Positions 50,816 through 58,859 of a DNA stretch of 64,000 nucleotides are shown one piece after another. The stretch's first letter is position 1. Every line of letters starts with the position of its first letter. The DNA is from Acidobacteriota bacterium (lineage in GTDB: Bacteria > Acidobacteriota > Blastocatellia > Pyrinomonadales > Pyrinomonadaceae), in the NCBI GenBank assembly GCA_016703965.1, contig JADJBB010000004.1:434001-498000 (forward strand), given 5' to 3'. The position numbers and the translations under genes were made by a program. The notes under the pieces were generated by a model. That model did no database searches. It had not been told where the DNA came from and was given only the letters and a program-made list of their open reading frames with translations.

Positions 50816-51814
50816 GTGGCAGAAAATATTCTGGACAATCCGCCTCTTACTGAACTCTCCGACGCGGAAAAGCGCGATCTGGGATTTGGTTCGGTCGTAA
50901 CCGGCAGTAGCCAACGGCTATTAAATCATGACGGCACTTTCAACGTCAGGCGAACCGGGCTTTCGGCTATCTCATCACTAAATCTCTACCACACCCTGCT
51001 CGCTATGAAATGGAGCACGTTTCTCCTTATCGTTCTTCTGCTTTATTTCGTAAGCAACATCATTTTCGGAGCGTTTTATTCAATGCTCGGCCCCGAAAGC
51101 CTCGTGGATGTTTCATCCACGCCGACGGAAAATCTTTTTATTCGAGGATTTTTCTTTAGCGTGCAGACGTTTGCCACGATCGGATACGGAACGATACATC
51201 CGTCAGGCATCATTCCAAATCTGCTCGTCACCATCGAATCGTATTACAGTCTGCTCGCAAATGCCCTGATAACCGGCCTCGTCTTCGCGAGATTTGCCCG
51301 GCCAACTGCAAAGATACGATTTAGTGAAATAGCGATCATCGCTCCGTATCGCGGCATTACGGGCCTTATGGTCCGGCTTGTTAATGGACGAAATAATCAC
51401 CTCATCGACGTAAAAGCGACCCTGCTCTATGCACGTTTCGTCGAAGAGAATGGCCGCTTGGTCAGAAAATTTGACGTCCTGGAACTCGAGCGGGACAACG
51501 TTGCTTTTCTCCCGCTAGCGTGGACGATCGTTCATCCGATAACGCCTGATTCCCCGCTTTACGGCATCACCATTGAAGATGTGCAAAGAACTGACGCCGA
51601 GCTGCTTGTCCTGCTCAATGCAACCGACGAAACCTTCGCAGCGATCGTTCATTCTCGGTCTTCATATAAACCGAATGAGATCCGAGTCGGCTATAAATTT
51701 GTAAACCTTTACAACGAGGTCATAGACGGCGAACCCATTTCCATAGATGTGAGAAAGCTATCGTTGACCATACCGGCAGAGCTTCCGGCCTTAGAACTCA
51801 GAGAGGAAAATTAA
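50816..51814 (+). CDS. Inward-rectifier-type (KirBac-like) potassium channel
   Basis: This 332-residue protein has two membrane helices (about 62-85 and 125-155) flanking a pore loop with the selectivity filter TIGYG (VQTFATIGYGTIHP). The C-terminal half is a beta-rich cytoplasmic domain (MVRLVNGRNNHLIDVKATLL and WTIVHPITPDSPLYG), the Kir ligand-sensing domain. The start is GTG, close to its promoter. The gene is 3 nt before ribE and probably in an operon with it. All key pore residues are intact. Confidence 0.92.
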   Translation: MAENILDNPPLTELSDAEKRDLGFGSVVTGSSQRLLNHDGTFNVRRTGLSAISSLNLYHTLLAMKWSTFLLIVLLLYFVSNIIFGAFYSMLGPESLVDVSSTPTENLFIRGFFFSVQTFATIGYGTIHPSGIIPNLLVTIESYYSLLANALITGLVFARFARPTAKIRFSEIAIIAPYRGITGLMVRLVNGRNNHLIDVKATLLYARFVEENGRLVRKFDVLELERDNVAFLPLAWTIVHPITPDSPLYGITIEDVQRTDAELLVLLNATDETFAAIVHSRSSYKPNEIRVGYKFVNLYNEVIDGEPISIDVRKLSLTIPAELPALELREEN

Positions 51815-51817
51815 CCG

Positions 51818-52414
51818 ATGTTTACCGGACTGATAGAAGAACTTGGAACCATCGAGAACCTGTCGCCGCACGCCGGAGGCGTGCGGATCGTAGTCTCCGC
51901 CAATTTGGTCACCTCTGACCTTGTCAACGGCGATTCGGTCTCGGTCAACGGCGTCTGTTTAACGGCATTGGAACCGTCGCCGAGATCGTTTGCCGCGGAT
52001 ATGTCACCGGAAACTCTCGAACGCACGACCCTTGGACGCCTTGCGGCCGGTTCCAGGGTAAATCTCGAACGCGCCGTCACGCCTGCGACCCGTCTAGGAG
52101 GCCATATAGTTCAGGGCCACGTCGATGGAAGAGGAAAGTTCATTTCGGCTGAATCGGAAGGTGATTTCTGGACGGTGAGGATCGGTTTTGCGCCGAACCT
52201 CGCCCGCTATTTCGTCCACAAAGGCTCCGTCACCGTAGAAGGGATCTCGCTAACGATCGCAGCCCTCGAAGAAAGTCATTTCGACATCGCGATCATCCCA
52301 AAAACATGGGAGATGACCAATCTCTCGACTCTAAAACCAAACGATGACGTCAACCTCGAGGCTGACGTCATCGCAAAATATGTTGAGCGAATGTTAAGTC
52401 TACGCGAACTATGA
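51818..52414 (+). CDS. ribE: Riboflavin synthase alpha subunit
   Basis: This 198-residue protein has two tandem lumazine-binding domains. It starts with the classic MFTGLIEELGTIENL. The second repeat begins HIVQGHVDGRGKF. Riboflavin synthase joins two 6,7-dimethyl-8-ribityllumazine molecules to make riboflavin. Conserved VNGVCLTA and ISLTIAALEESHFDIAIIP stretches are present. It follows the Kir channel by 3 nt, and its end overlaps by 6 nt the convergent KDPG-aldolase reading frame (52409) if the frameshift there is corrected. Confidence 0.95.
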   Translation: MFTGLIEELGTIENLSPHAGGVRIVVSANLVTSDLVNGDSVSVNGVCLTALEPSPRSFAADMSPETLERTTLGRLAAGSRVNLERAVTPATRLGGHIVQGHVDGRGKFISAESEGDFWTVRIGFAPNLARYFVHKGSVTVEGISLTIAALEESHFDIAIIPKTWEMTNLSTLKPNDDVNLEADVIAKYVERMLSLREL

Positions 52415-52436
52415 GGCTCGGGCTTCGCGGACGATC

Positions 52437-53057
52437 TCAATGAATTGCTGCGCGTTCGGTGACAATGTGGGCGTTTCCTTCGCGAATAGCTTTGACATCC
52501 ACGAGATCAGTGCCAACACCGAGTGCCGAGGCTCCGGCCTTGATAAAATCCGCCGCAGTCTTGAGCGAAACGCCGCCGGTCGGAATGATCTTGACCTGCG
52601 GGAAAGGGCCTTTTAGATTCTTGACGTAGCTCGCACCGCCGACCGAACCGCAAGGGAAAACCTTTACAAAATCCACACCCGCACTCCACGCCGTGATGAC
52701 CTCTGTCGGTGTCAGAACACCCGGACAGATCGGAGCACTGTATCGATGGCACAAGGCGATCGTGTCGAGGTTCAGAGCCGGGCTGACAATGAACTGAGCT
52801 CCAGCCAACAAACAGGCTCGTGCCGTTTCAGGGTCGAGCACTGTTCCCGCACCGACAAGTACTTCACTGCCGTATTTATCCGCGACCTTCTCGATCACTC
52901 GCACGGCACCGGGCACGGTCATCGTGATCTCAAGCACGTTAACGCCACCAGCCTTGATCGCCTCGATCACCTGCATCGCCTCATCGGCCGACGAAGCCCG
53001 CACGACCGGCACGAGGCCGACATCTTCGATCTGCTTTACAATTTCTGCTTTAGTCAT
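52437..53057 (-). CDS. eda: 2-keto-3-deoxy-6-phosphogluconate aldolase, C-terminus altered by apparent frameshift
   Basis: KDPG aldolase cleaves KDPG to pyruvate and glyceraldehyde 3-phosphate, the last step of the uronate pathway here. The TIM barrel carries the catalytic Lys in FVKVFPC (Schiff base), Glu in VLEITMT, and the phosphate site GGVSLKTAADFIKAG. The ATG at 53057 is chosen from the family start MTKAEIVKQI. The coding frame ends at 52437 (TERAAIH). A different frame immediately downstream encodes QQFIEIVREARAS and a stop at 52409, the normal family C-terminus, so a 1- or 2-nt indel near 52448-52454 is likely. It is the last gene of the operon. Confidence 0.9.
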   Translation of the reverse strand: MTKAEIVKQIEDVGLVPVVRASSADEAMQVIEAIKAGGVNVLEITMTVPGAVRVIEKVADKYGSEVLVGAGTVLDPETARACLLAGAQFIVSPALNLDTIALCHRYSAPICPGVLTPTEVITAWSAGVDFVKVFPCGSVGGASYVKNLKGPFPQVKIIPTGGVSLKTAADFIKAGASALGVGTDLVDVKAIREGNAHIVTERAAIH

Positions 53058-53157
53058 AGTGTTATTATTGCCCGAATGCAAAAGCCCACGCGTAATCAAG
53101 GGCGAATCATTCGACGTCCGCAGTTCGCCCTTGCTCACGCGCGCTTTCGCACCTTTA

Positions 53158-54252
53158 TTATCTTGCGACTCTCGCTCCGCCGCCTTTCATTACTCTAAGA
53201 ACGTCAGACAGTCCGACTGTCGTGGTATCGCCTGGCGTTGTCATCGCCAGAGCTCCGTGTGCCGCACCGCAATTGACTGCCCATTCCGGTGATTCACCGG
53301 TGAGGAAACCGTAGATCAGCCCCGAGGCAAACGAATCACCGCCGCCGACGCGGTCGAAGATGTCGAGATCAGGCCGCATTATCGCTTGGAAAAGCTGGCC
53401 TTCAGTGAAACAGACGGCTCCCCAATCATTTACCGATGCTGTTTTAGCGTTACGTAGCGTAGTCGCCGCAACCGCAAAATTCGGAAAATCTGCAACTGCA
53501 CGGCGGATCATTTTCTCGAAATTAACGATGTCGAGCTTCGAATGATGCTCGTCCTGCCCCTCGACCTCGTAGCCGAGGCACGCGGTGAAATCTTCCTCGT
53601 TGCCGATCATCACATCAACGTACTGAGCGAGATCACGATTTACTTCCTGCGCTTTTGCCTGGCCGCCGATGGCTTTCCAGAGCGAGTCGCGATAGTTGAG
53701 GTCGTAAGAAATGATCGTGCCGTATTTCTTCGCGACCTGCATCGCTTCCTTGGCAACTTCGGGTGTGGATTCTGACAATGCACAGAAAATACCGCCGGTG
53801 TGCAGCCAACGGGCACCTTCCTCACCAAATATCTTTTCCCAGTCGATATCGCCCTTCTTGAGCTGCGAAACTGCCGTATTTCCTCGATCTGAACAGCCGA
53901 GAGCGGCACGAACGCCGAACCCGCGTTCGGTGAAATTCATGCCGTTTCGCACGGTGCGCCCGACGCCGTCATATTTGACCCATTTGACGTGCGATTGATC
54001 GACGCCTCCCTGATACATAAGGTCCTGGACTAATCGACCGATCGGATTGTCGGCGAGCGCCGTTACGATCGCCGCATCAAGCCCGAAACATCGCTTTAAT
54101 CCGCGAGCCACGTTGTATTCACCCCCGCCTTCCCACACCTCGAACGACCGCGTCGTATGAATACGCTTATCGCCGGGATCGAGCCGCAGCATTACCTCGC
54201 CAAGGGAAACGATGTCCCATTTACATTCATCTTTTAATTTGATCTTTAACAT
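53158..54252 (-). CDS. kdgK: 2-keto-3-deoxygluconate kinase (PfkB family)
   Basis: This 364-residue PfkB sugar kinase phosphorylates KDG to KDPG. Motifs: WEGGGEYNVARGLKRCFGLD near the N-terminus, and the C-terminal anion hole/catalytic base RVGGGDSFASGLIYGFL with Asp as base. The position between KduD and KDPG aldolase genes supports KDG as the substrate. The extra 50 or so residues relative to KdgK of E. coli are common in this group. No good ribosome site is seen: a palindrome occupies the upstream gap. Confidence 0.88.
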   Translation of the reverse strand: MLKIKLKDECKWDIVSLGEVMLRLDPGDKRIHTTRSFEVWEGGGEYNVARGLKRCFGLDAAIVTALADNPIGRLVQDLMYQGGVDQSHVKWVKYDGVGRTVRNGMNFTERGFGVRAALGCSDRGNTAVSQLKKGDIDWEKIFGEEGARWLHTGGIFCALSESTPEVAKEAMQVAKKYGTIISYDLNYRDSLWKAIGGQAKAQEVNRDLAQYVDVMIGNEEDFTACLGYEVEGQDEHHSKLDIVNFEKMIRRAVADFPNFAVAATTLRNAKTASVNDWGAVCFTEGQLFQAIMRPDLDIFDRVGGGDSFASGLIYGFLTGESPEWAVNCGAAHGALAMTTPGDTTTVGLSDVLRVMKGGGARVAR

Positions 54253-54258
54253 AAGTTT

Positions 54259-54337
54259 TAGAATCCAGAACTAAGAAGTCAGAAGGCTAGAGTGATCGCC
54301 AGCTTCCGGATTCTGAATTCTGGCCTCTTAATTCTCA
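54259..54337. repeat. Imperfect palindrome of reiterated AGAA words between kdgK and kduD
   Basis: The left half (TAGAATCCAGAACTAAGAAG, then TCAGAAGG) and the inverted right half (GGATTCTGAATTCTGG, then CCTCTTAATTCT) share most positions when aligned as an inverted repeat. The word AGAA with spacer recurs. The element fills the gap between the kduD stop and the kdgK ATG. Confidence 0.7.
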
Positions 54338-55099
54338 CCTTGCCATCCATCCGCCATCAACAACTACAATGTGGCCCTGTAAATAATCACTGGCGGCCGA
54401 AGAAAGGAAAACTGCTGTTCCTGCAAGATCGTCAGGCGAACCCCAACGGCCGGCCGGGATGCGTTCGAGTATCTGCCGATTACGGGTTTCGTCGGCCCTC
54501 AAAGCAGTCGTATTGTCCGTCGCCATGTAGCCCGGAGCGATCGCGTTAACATTCACATTATGCTTGGCCCATTCGTTTGCTAGTGCTTTTGTCACACCGG
54601 CGACACCCGATTTCGAAGCGGTATAAGCCGGAACCGTGATACCGCCCTGAAATGAAAGCAGCGACGCAATATTAACTATCTTTCCACCACCCTGCTCGAT
54701 CATGTGCCGTCCCGCGGCCTGCGAGGTTCGAAAAACGCTTGATAGATTAACTTCGATCACCGTCGACCAATCTTCCTCACTAAAATCGACCGCCGGCGTG
54801 CGGCGGATCATACCAGCGTTATTTATCAGAATATCGATCCGGCCAAAAGCGGCGATAACATCTGCAACGACGCGTTTCGGCGTCTCTTTATCAGACATAT
54901 CGCCGGCTATCAAAACCGCTCGCCGTCCCATTTTTTCGATCGCGGCAACAGTTTCATCAGCTTGACCGTCAGCTAGACAGTGACAAGCAACATTGGCTCC
55001 AGCCTCAGCAAGCGCCAAAGCCATTCCTTGCCCGAGGCCGACCGAGGCTCCGGTTACGAGCGCTATCTTGCCGTCAAGTTTGAATTTATCTAAAATCAT
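54335..55099 (-). CDS. kduD: 2-deoxy-D-gluconate 3-dehydrogenase (KduD-like SDR)
   Basis: This 254-residue short-chain dehydrogenase has the NAD-binding TGASVGLGQGMALALAEAG, the NNAG motif, the catalytic Ser region (NIASLLSFQGG), Tyr-x3-Lys in YTASKSG, and NAIAPGYMATD. KduD reduces or oxidises at the 3-keto position of 2,5-diketo-3-deoxygluconate (DKII) to give KDG. The neighbours kduI and kdgK make this role more likely than a generic SDR. Length is normal. Confidence 0.82.
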   Translation of the reverse strand: MILDKFKLDGKIALVTGASVGLGQGMALALAEAGANVACHCLADGQADETVAAIEKMGRRAVLIAGDMSDKETPKRVVADVIAAFGRIDILINNAGMIRRTPAVDFSEEDWSTVIEVNLSSVFRTSQAAGRHMIEQGGGKIVNIASLLSFQGGITVPAYTASKSGVAGVTKALANEWAKHNVNVNAIAPGYMATDNTTALRADETRNRQILERIPAGRWGSPDDLAGTAVFLSSAASDYLQGHIVVVDGGWMAR

Positions 55100-55106
55100 A
55101 AAATTT

Positions 55107-55183
55107 ACAGAGATGAACGGGATAAAGGCGATGCGATGAGAAAAATCCTATTCTCATCCATTTCATCTCCTTCATCCCTGTCC
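55107..55183. repeat. Imperfect palindrome of reiterated GATGA words between kduD and kduI
   Basis: The left half carries GAGATGAACGGGATAAAGG and GATGCGATGAG. The inverted right half carries CTCATCCATTTCATCTCC and TTCATCCCTG. The halves match well as an inverted repeat. It fills the 85-nt gap between the stop of the kduI-like gene and the ATG of kduD. Confidence 0.75.
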
Positions 55184-55184
55184 G

Positions 55185-56018
55185 TTATTTCTGCGAAGAC
55201 TCAAGCCCGGTAGGCCCGGCTGCGTATTCCGGCTGGACGTTTACAACACCAAATTGCCGGTCTTCGCCCTCGCGGTTGGCGGCCATCATCCAGAGAAAAT
55301 TGATCTGGCCGCCCGGGGCCGCGACATTTGGGTGAAAGCCTCTGGGCATCAGGACAACGTCGCCTTCGTGGACGACTTGCACAAGCTCGGGCGTTTCACC
55401 ATCGGTATAAACCATCTGGATCCCAAATTGCGGTGCCGGCATGTCAATGTACAGGTACGCCTCTTCTAAAAGATTTGCGTGTTCATGCGGCGGCCACGAA
55501 GTCCAGTTCCCGTCGGACGAAAATGTCACTCCGGCCATAATTCGTCCGGCTTCGACGTTCTTTCCGAACAGAATGTTCAAGTCGCGCTCCGACGGCGGCT
55601 TTCCAGCGGTAAAATGCAACGCCGGGTCCTTGCGGATCTCCTGAAACACTACAAATTGCAGCGGATACTGCTTCTCAACCGGCGAAGATATTTCTGCCAT
55701 ATCAAATGCCCCGTCGCTCGCGACGGTGATCTGCGAATCGCGGGGTACATACAATGCGTCGTAACGATTCATCGCAAACGTCTGCCCGCCGGCGGTAACG
55801 CTTCCTGTGCCATTCAGACAAACAAGACCTGTCTCGTGCGTTCCGTTCTCAAACTCGATCGCAGCGTCGCCCGCCTCGAGAATTATACGGCCGTAAAACA
55901 GATTTCGCGACGCAGTTGCCCCGGGAGCTACCGAATTGGTGCGTCCCTTTACTTTGTGCGTCCCTTTGACGACGCAGGTCGCCGGATCAATATTTTCGAG
56001 CTGTATTTGTGCGTGCAT
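55185..56018 (-). CDS. KduI/IolB-family uronate isomerase
   Basis: This 277-residue cupin-like protein belongs to the KduI/IolB family. Metal ligands are likely in PPHEHANLLEEAYLY and FHPNVAAPG. KduI converts 5-keto-4-deoxyuronate to 2,5-diketo-3-deoxygluconate, feeding KduD. The paralogous IolB isomerises 5-deoxyglucuronate in inositol catabolism. The operon with kduD and kdgK favours the KduI role, though the HxH spacing is IolB-like. It has an excellent ribosome site (GGAGGT) upstream. Confidence 0.75.
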   Translation of the reverse strand: MHAQIQLENIDPATCVVKGTHKVKGRTNSVAPGATASRNLFYGRIILEAGDAAIEFENGTHETGLVCLNGTGSVTAGGQTFAMNRYDALYVPRDSQITVASDGAFDMAEISSPVEKQYPLQFVVFQEIRKDPALHFTAGKPPSERDLNILFGKNVEAGRIMAGVTFSSDGNWTSWPPHEHANLLEEAYLYIDMPAPQFGIQMVYTDGETPELVQVVHEGDVVLMPRGFHPNVAAPGGQINFLWMMAANREGEDRQFGVVNVQPEYAAGPTGLESSQK

Positions 56019-56050
56019 AAAACTACCTCCAAAAACCCACTTGTCACGAC

Positions 56051-57259
56051 CTAGAGAGTGCTTAAATACTCCTCCACCGCGACTTCAAGCGCTCCGCCAA
56101 TTGCAGAGCCAACCGGTTCGCCGGCCTCGACCGACCAACCGTCGATCCTGCCGACGATGCTGCGGCGAATAGCCGCATTCAATGGCTCCTCGATAAATTT
56201 CCAACCGTAGACAAGGCGGCCGCTGATGATGACGCGCGGAATTCCGATGCCCATGATCACATTTGCGATCCCGATACCAAGATAATCGCCGATCTTTTCG
56301 AGCGTCTTTTTCGAACGAATGTCACCGACCTCGGCCTTGCTGACGATCTCGACAAATCTTGGAACTGTCTCACCGGCAGACGGCGGGCGATCTCCGAGGT
56401 AGAGCGAAGCAGCTGCGGCGGCTGATGCGTATTTTTCCCAACATCCTCGATTACCGCATACGCAGGGCTTGCCGTTTGCGACGATCGTCATATGGCCAAA
56501 TTCACCTGCGATACCGCGGCCCGCTCCCGTACCGCGATAAACCTCGCTGCCTATCACCAAACCTACGCCGATTCCCGTTCCTGATCGAACAAGTATGAAG
56601 TTGGTCATCAGGCCGTCATCAGAGTTTCGGATCTTGAGCCGTGCCTCATACATAGCGGCGGCCGTCGAATCATTTTCTACTACAACGGTGGTATTCTCGT
56701 GGACCCGAAGAGCACCAGCGACGTCGATATCTTTCCAATCAAGATTCGGTCCAAATATCAGCTTTTCCCTTCTCGGATCGACCATTCCGGGCACGCTCAC
56801 GCCAATAACAGCCAGGCGCTTTTCCGGGTATTTTCGGACGAGATTATCTACCTGCTCGCGAGCGAGCCGAAGTGCGTAGCTTGCCGTTTTCGGCGTTTCA
56901 AAATCCGTCTCGTCAGTGATCTCTCCTCTGAGGGTTGTAAGGCCCACTTGTGAGCGGCGAACGCCGAGATTAACACCGATGAAGTAGACATCATCATCCG
57001 CAAACGACAGTATTCGCGAACGTCTTTTCAGGCCTTCGGCAGCGAGCGATTCCTCGCGAATGATGCCCTGGGCGATCAGCGGCTTAACATTCTCGGTAAC
57101 GGTGCTTTTATCTATTGAGAGCCGTTCCGCGATATCGGTTCGCGTTATCGGCTGTGCGGCACGAATCAAGCGCAGCAGCTGATTGCCTTTTCGCGAAGTA
57201 CCGGATGGTGATCTGGATGCACCAAGCAGTTCCGATTGATATAACTGACCGTTATTCAT
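56051..57259 (-). CDS. ROK-family transcriptional regulator
   Basis: This 402-residue protein has an N-terminal winged helix (about 25-85: QLLRLIRAAQPITRTDIAER, then LSIDKSTVTENVKPLIAQG) and a ROK sugar-kinase-like domain. It carries the zinc site CVCGNRGCWEKYAS and the GEFGH sugar-binding motif. Ligand-responsive ROK repressors such as NagC and XylR bind a sugar or sugar phosphate. It is embedded in the uronate operon, between the uxaA and kduI genes, so it likely controls this locus in response to a pathway metabolite. An imperfect operator-like palindrome lies just upstream. Confidence 0.9.
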   Translation of the reverse strand: MNNGQLYQSELLGASRSPSGTSRKGNQLLRLIRAAQPITRTDIAERLSIDKSTVTENVKPLIAQGIIREESLAAEGLKRRSRILSFADDDVYFIGVNLGVRRSQVGLTTLRGEITDETDFETPKTASYALRLAREQVDNLVRKYPEKRLAVIGVSVPGMVDPRREKLIFGPNLDWKDIDVAGALRVHENTTVVVENDSTAAAMYEARLKIRNSDDGLMTNFILVRSGTGIGVGLVIGSEVYRGTGAGRGIAGEFGHMTIVANGKPCVCGNRGCWEKYASAAAAASLYLGDRPPSAGETVPRFVEIVSKAEVGDIRSKKTLEKIGDYLGIGIANVIMGIGIPRVIISGRLVYGWKFIEEPLNAAIRRSIVGRIDGWSVEAGEPVGSAIGGALEVAVEEYLSTL

Positions 57260-57263
57260 TTTA

Positions 57264-57286
57264 CGTTATCATAATATACTATAACG
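57264..57286. promoter_or_regulatory. Operator-like palindrome upstream of the ROK regulator
   Basis: CGTTAT and ATAACG form perfect 6-nt arms around an 11-nt AT-rich centre (CATAATATACT). It overlaps the uxaA stop codon and lies just before the ROK ATG. It may allow the ROK protein to control its own promoter. Confidence 0.5.
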
Positions 57287-58853
57287 AAACGGTCTGTTCT
57301 GCCCAGAACTGAAACTCGCGATGTTTTAGGATCTCTGCCTTTGCCTGTATCTCGCCGCTTGCCGTTTTACGGATATATTCAAAAAGCCGAGTGCCCACCT
57401 CTGGAATGCTTTCAGTACCAAGAATGATGTTTCCGGCTGAAATATCGAGGTCTTGCGACATTTTTTCAAAAACACGGTTATTGGAGGCGAGTTTAAGAAC
57501 GGGTGTTATTGCGTTGCCGATAGTCGTTCCATTGCCGGTAGTGAAAACGACCACGGTTGCTCCGGAGGCGACCAATCCGGGGGTTGATTCCTGATCGTAG
57601 CCCGGTCCCTGCATCAAATTTAGCCCGCGGACGCGCGGCGTTTCGGCATAATCCAGGCAATCTTCAATGCGGGTCGTGCCCGCTTTAACTATTGCTCCCA
57701 GCGATTTTATCGTTATGTTAAGAAGGCCGCCAGCCTTGTTCCCTGTGCTCGGATTCTGACCGAGGACACCTCCAAATTTTGAAGCGTATTCCTTATACCA
57801 GTCAACCAACTCGTAGATCCGGCGTCCGGTCTCAGAATCCTTCGCACGATTTGCGAGAATGTGTTCCGCCCCGCAAAACTCAGGCACCTCGGTGAGCAGA
57901 ACCGTTCCACCGCTGCGAACAAGCAGATCTGAAGCGTAACCAAGCGCCGGATTTGCCGAGATCCCGGAAAATCCATCTGAGCTGCCGCATTTCACGCCGA
58001 GAACCAATTCGCTCAGCGGAAACTCCTCGCGGGTGGATCGATTGACCTCCGGAAGCATTTCCGCGACCGTCTTTAGGCCAAGCTCAATAGCTGACTGCGT
58101 CCCGCCGACATCCTGAATACCTATTTTAAAAACCGGTTTCTGGATCGGCTTCTCACGGTTGGTCAGATATTTTTCAACATACGTCAGGTTGGTCTTCTCG
58201 CAGCCGAGATCTATGAGGATCACTCCGCCAACGTTCGGATGATCGGCGTAGTTTGAGAGCGTACGCATCATCAGATCCAGGTTCGACCCATCCTGACAGC
58301 CGCAGCCTTTGTTGTGCGGGATCGCAACCACGCCATCTACGTTCGGATACTTTTCGCGGCTGTAATGAATGAACTCCGCCATCATCGAGATCTGCGTCGC
58401 CTCATGGCTGGCACACATCGACGTCGGGACGATCAGGAGGAAATTTCGCGTTCCAACGCGTCCGTCAGCACGGCGGAATCCCATAAAAGTTCCGACCTCT
58501 TCGGGCGCAAAATAGTCTGGGGCGGGCGTATGTAGATCGTCAGGCAGATTTCGAACGACAGGAACGTCATCCGACATATTTTCGTGAGTTACCCACTCAC
58601 CTTTTTCAATGCCAAGCGAGGTTCCGATCGGTTGGCCGTATTGACGAACAAATTCACCGGCGGGGATTTCGCTTGTGGCAAATCTATGACCCGGGGGCAC
58701 CGCCTTTAAGACAGTAACAACCTCTCCGCTCGGGAGCATTAGCATCAACCCGTCGCGGGTCTCATTTTTTACCACCGCGACGTTATCGTCCGGGTTGACG
58801 ATGATCGCATACTCGCTGATAGCGGTCGCTTTTTCTGCGTAGGTATCCAACAT
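57279..58853 (-). CDS. uxaA: UxaA-family altronate/galactarate dehydratase
   Basis: This 524-residue protein has an N-terminal SAF domain (about 20-110) and a GD_AH domain. Motifs include GFRRADGRVGTRNFLLI, IPHNKGCGCQDG, LGCEKTNLTYVEKY and VLGVKCGSSDGFSGISANP. UxaA dehydrates D-altronate to KDG, the product used by the downstream kdgK. The GarD branch of the family acts on galactarate. Length is that of the fused form. The next upstream gene (58860) is only 6 nt away and in the same operon. Confidence 0.88.
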   Translation of the reverse strand: MLDTYAEKATAISEYAIIVNPDDNVAVVKNETRDGLMLMLPSGEVVTVLKAVPPGHRFATSEIPAGEFVRQYGQPIGTSLGIEKGEWVTHENMSDDVPVVRNLPDDLHTPAPDYFAPEEVGTFMGFRRADGRVGTRNFLLIVPTSMCASHEATQISMMAEFIHYSREKYPNVDGVVAIPHNKGCGCQDGSNLDLMMRTLSNYADHPNVGGVILIDLGCEKTNLTYVEKYLTNREKPIQKPVFKIGIQDVGGTQSAIELGLKTVAEMLPEVNRSTREEFPLSELVLGVKCGSSDGFSGISANPALGYASDLLVRSGGTVLLTEVPEFCGAEHILANRAKDSETGRRIYELVDWYKEYASKFGGVLGQNPSTGNKAGGLLNITIKSLGAIVKAGTTRIEDCLDYAETPRVRGLNLMQGPGYDQESTPGLVASGATVVVFTTGNGTTIGNAITPVLKLASNNRVFEKMSQDLDISAGNIILGTESIPEVGTRLFEYIRKTASGEIQAKAEILKHREFQFWAEQTVSL

Positions 58854-58859
58854 AAAGTA

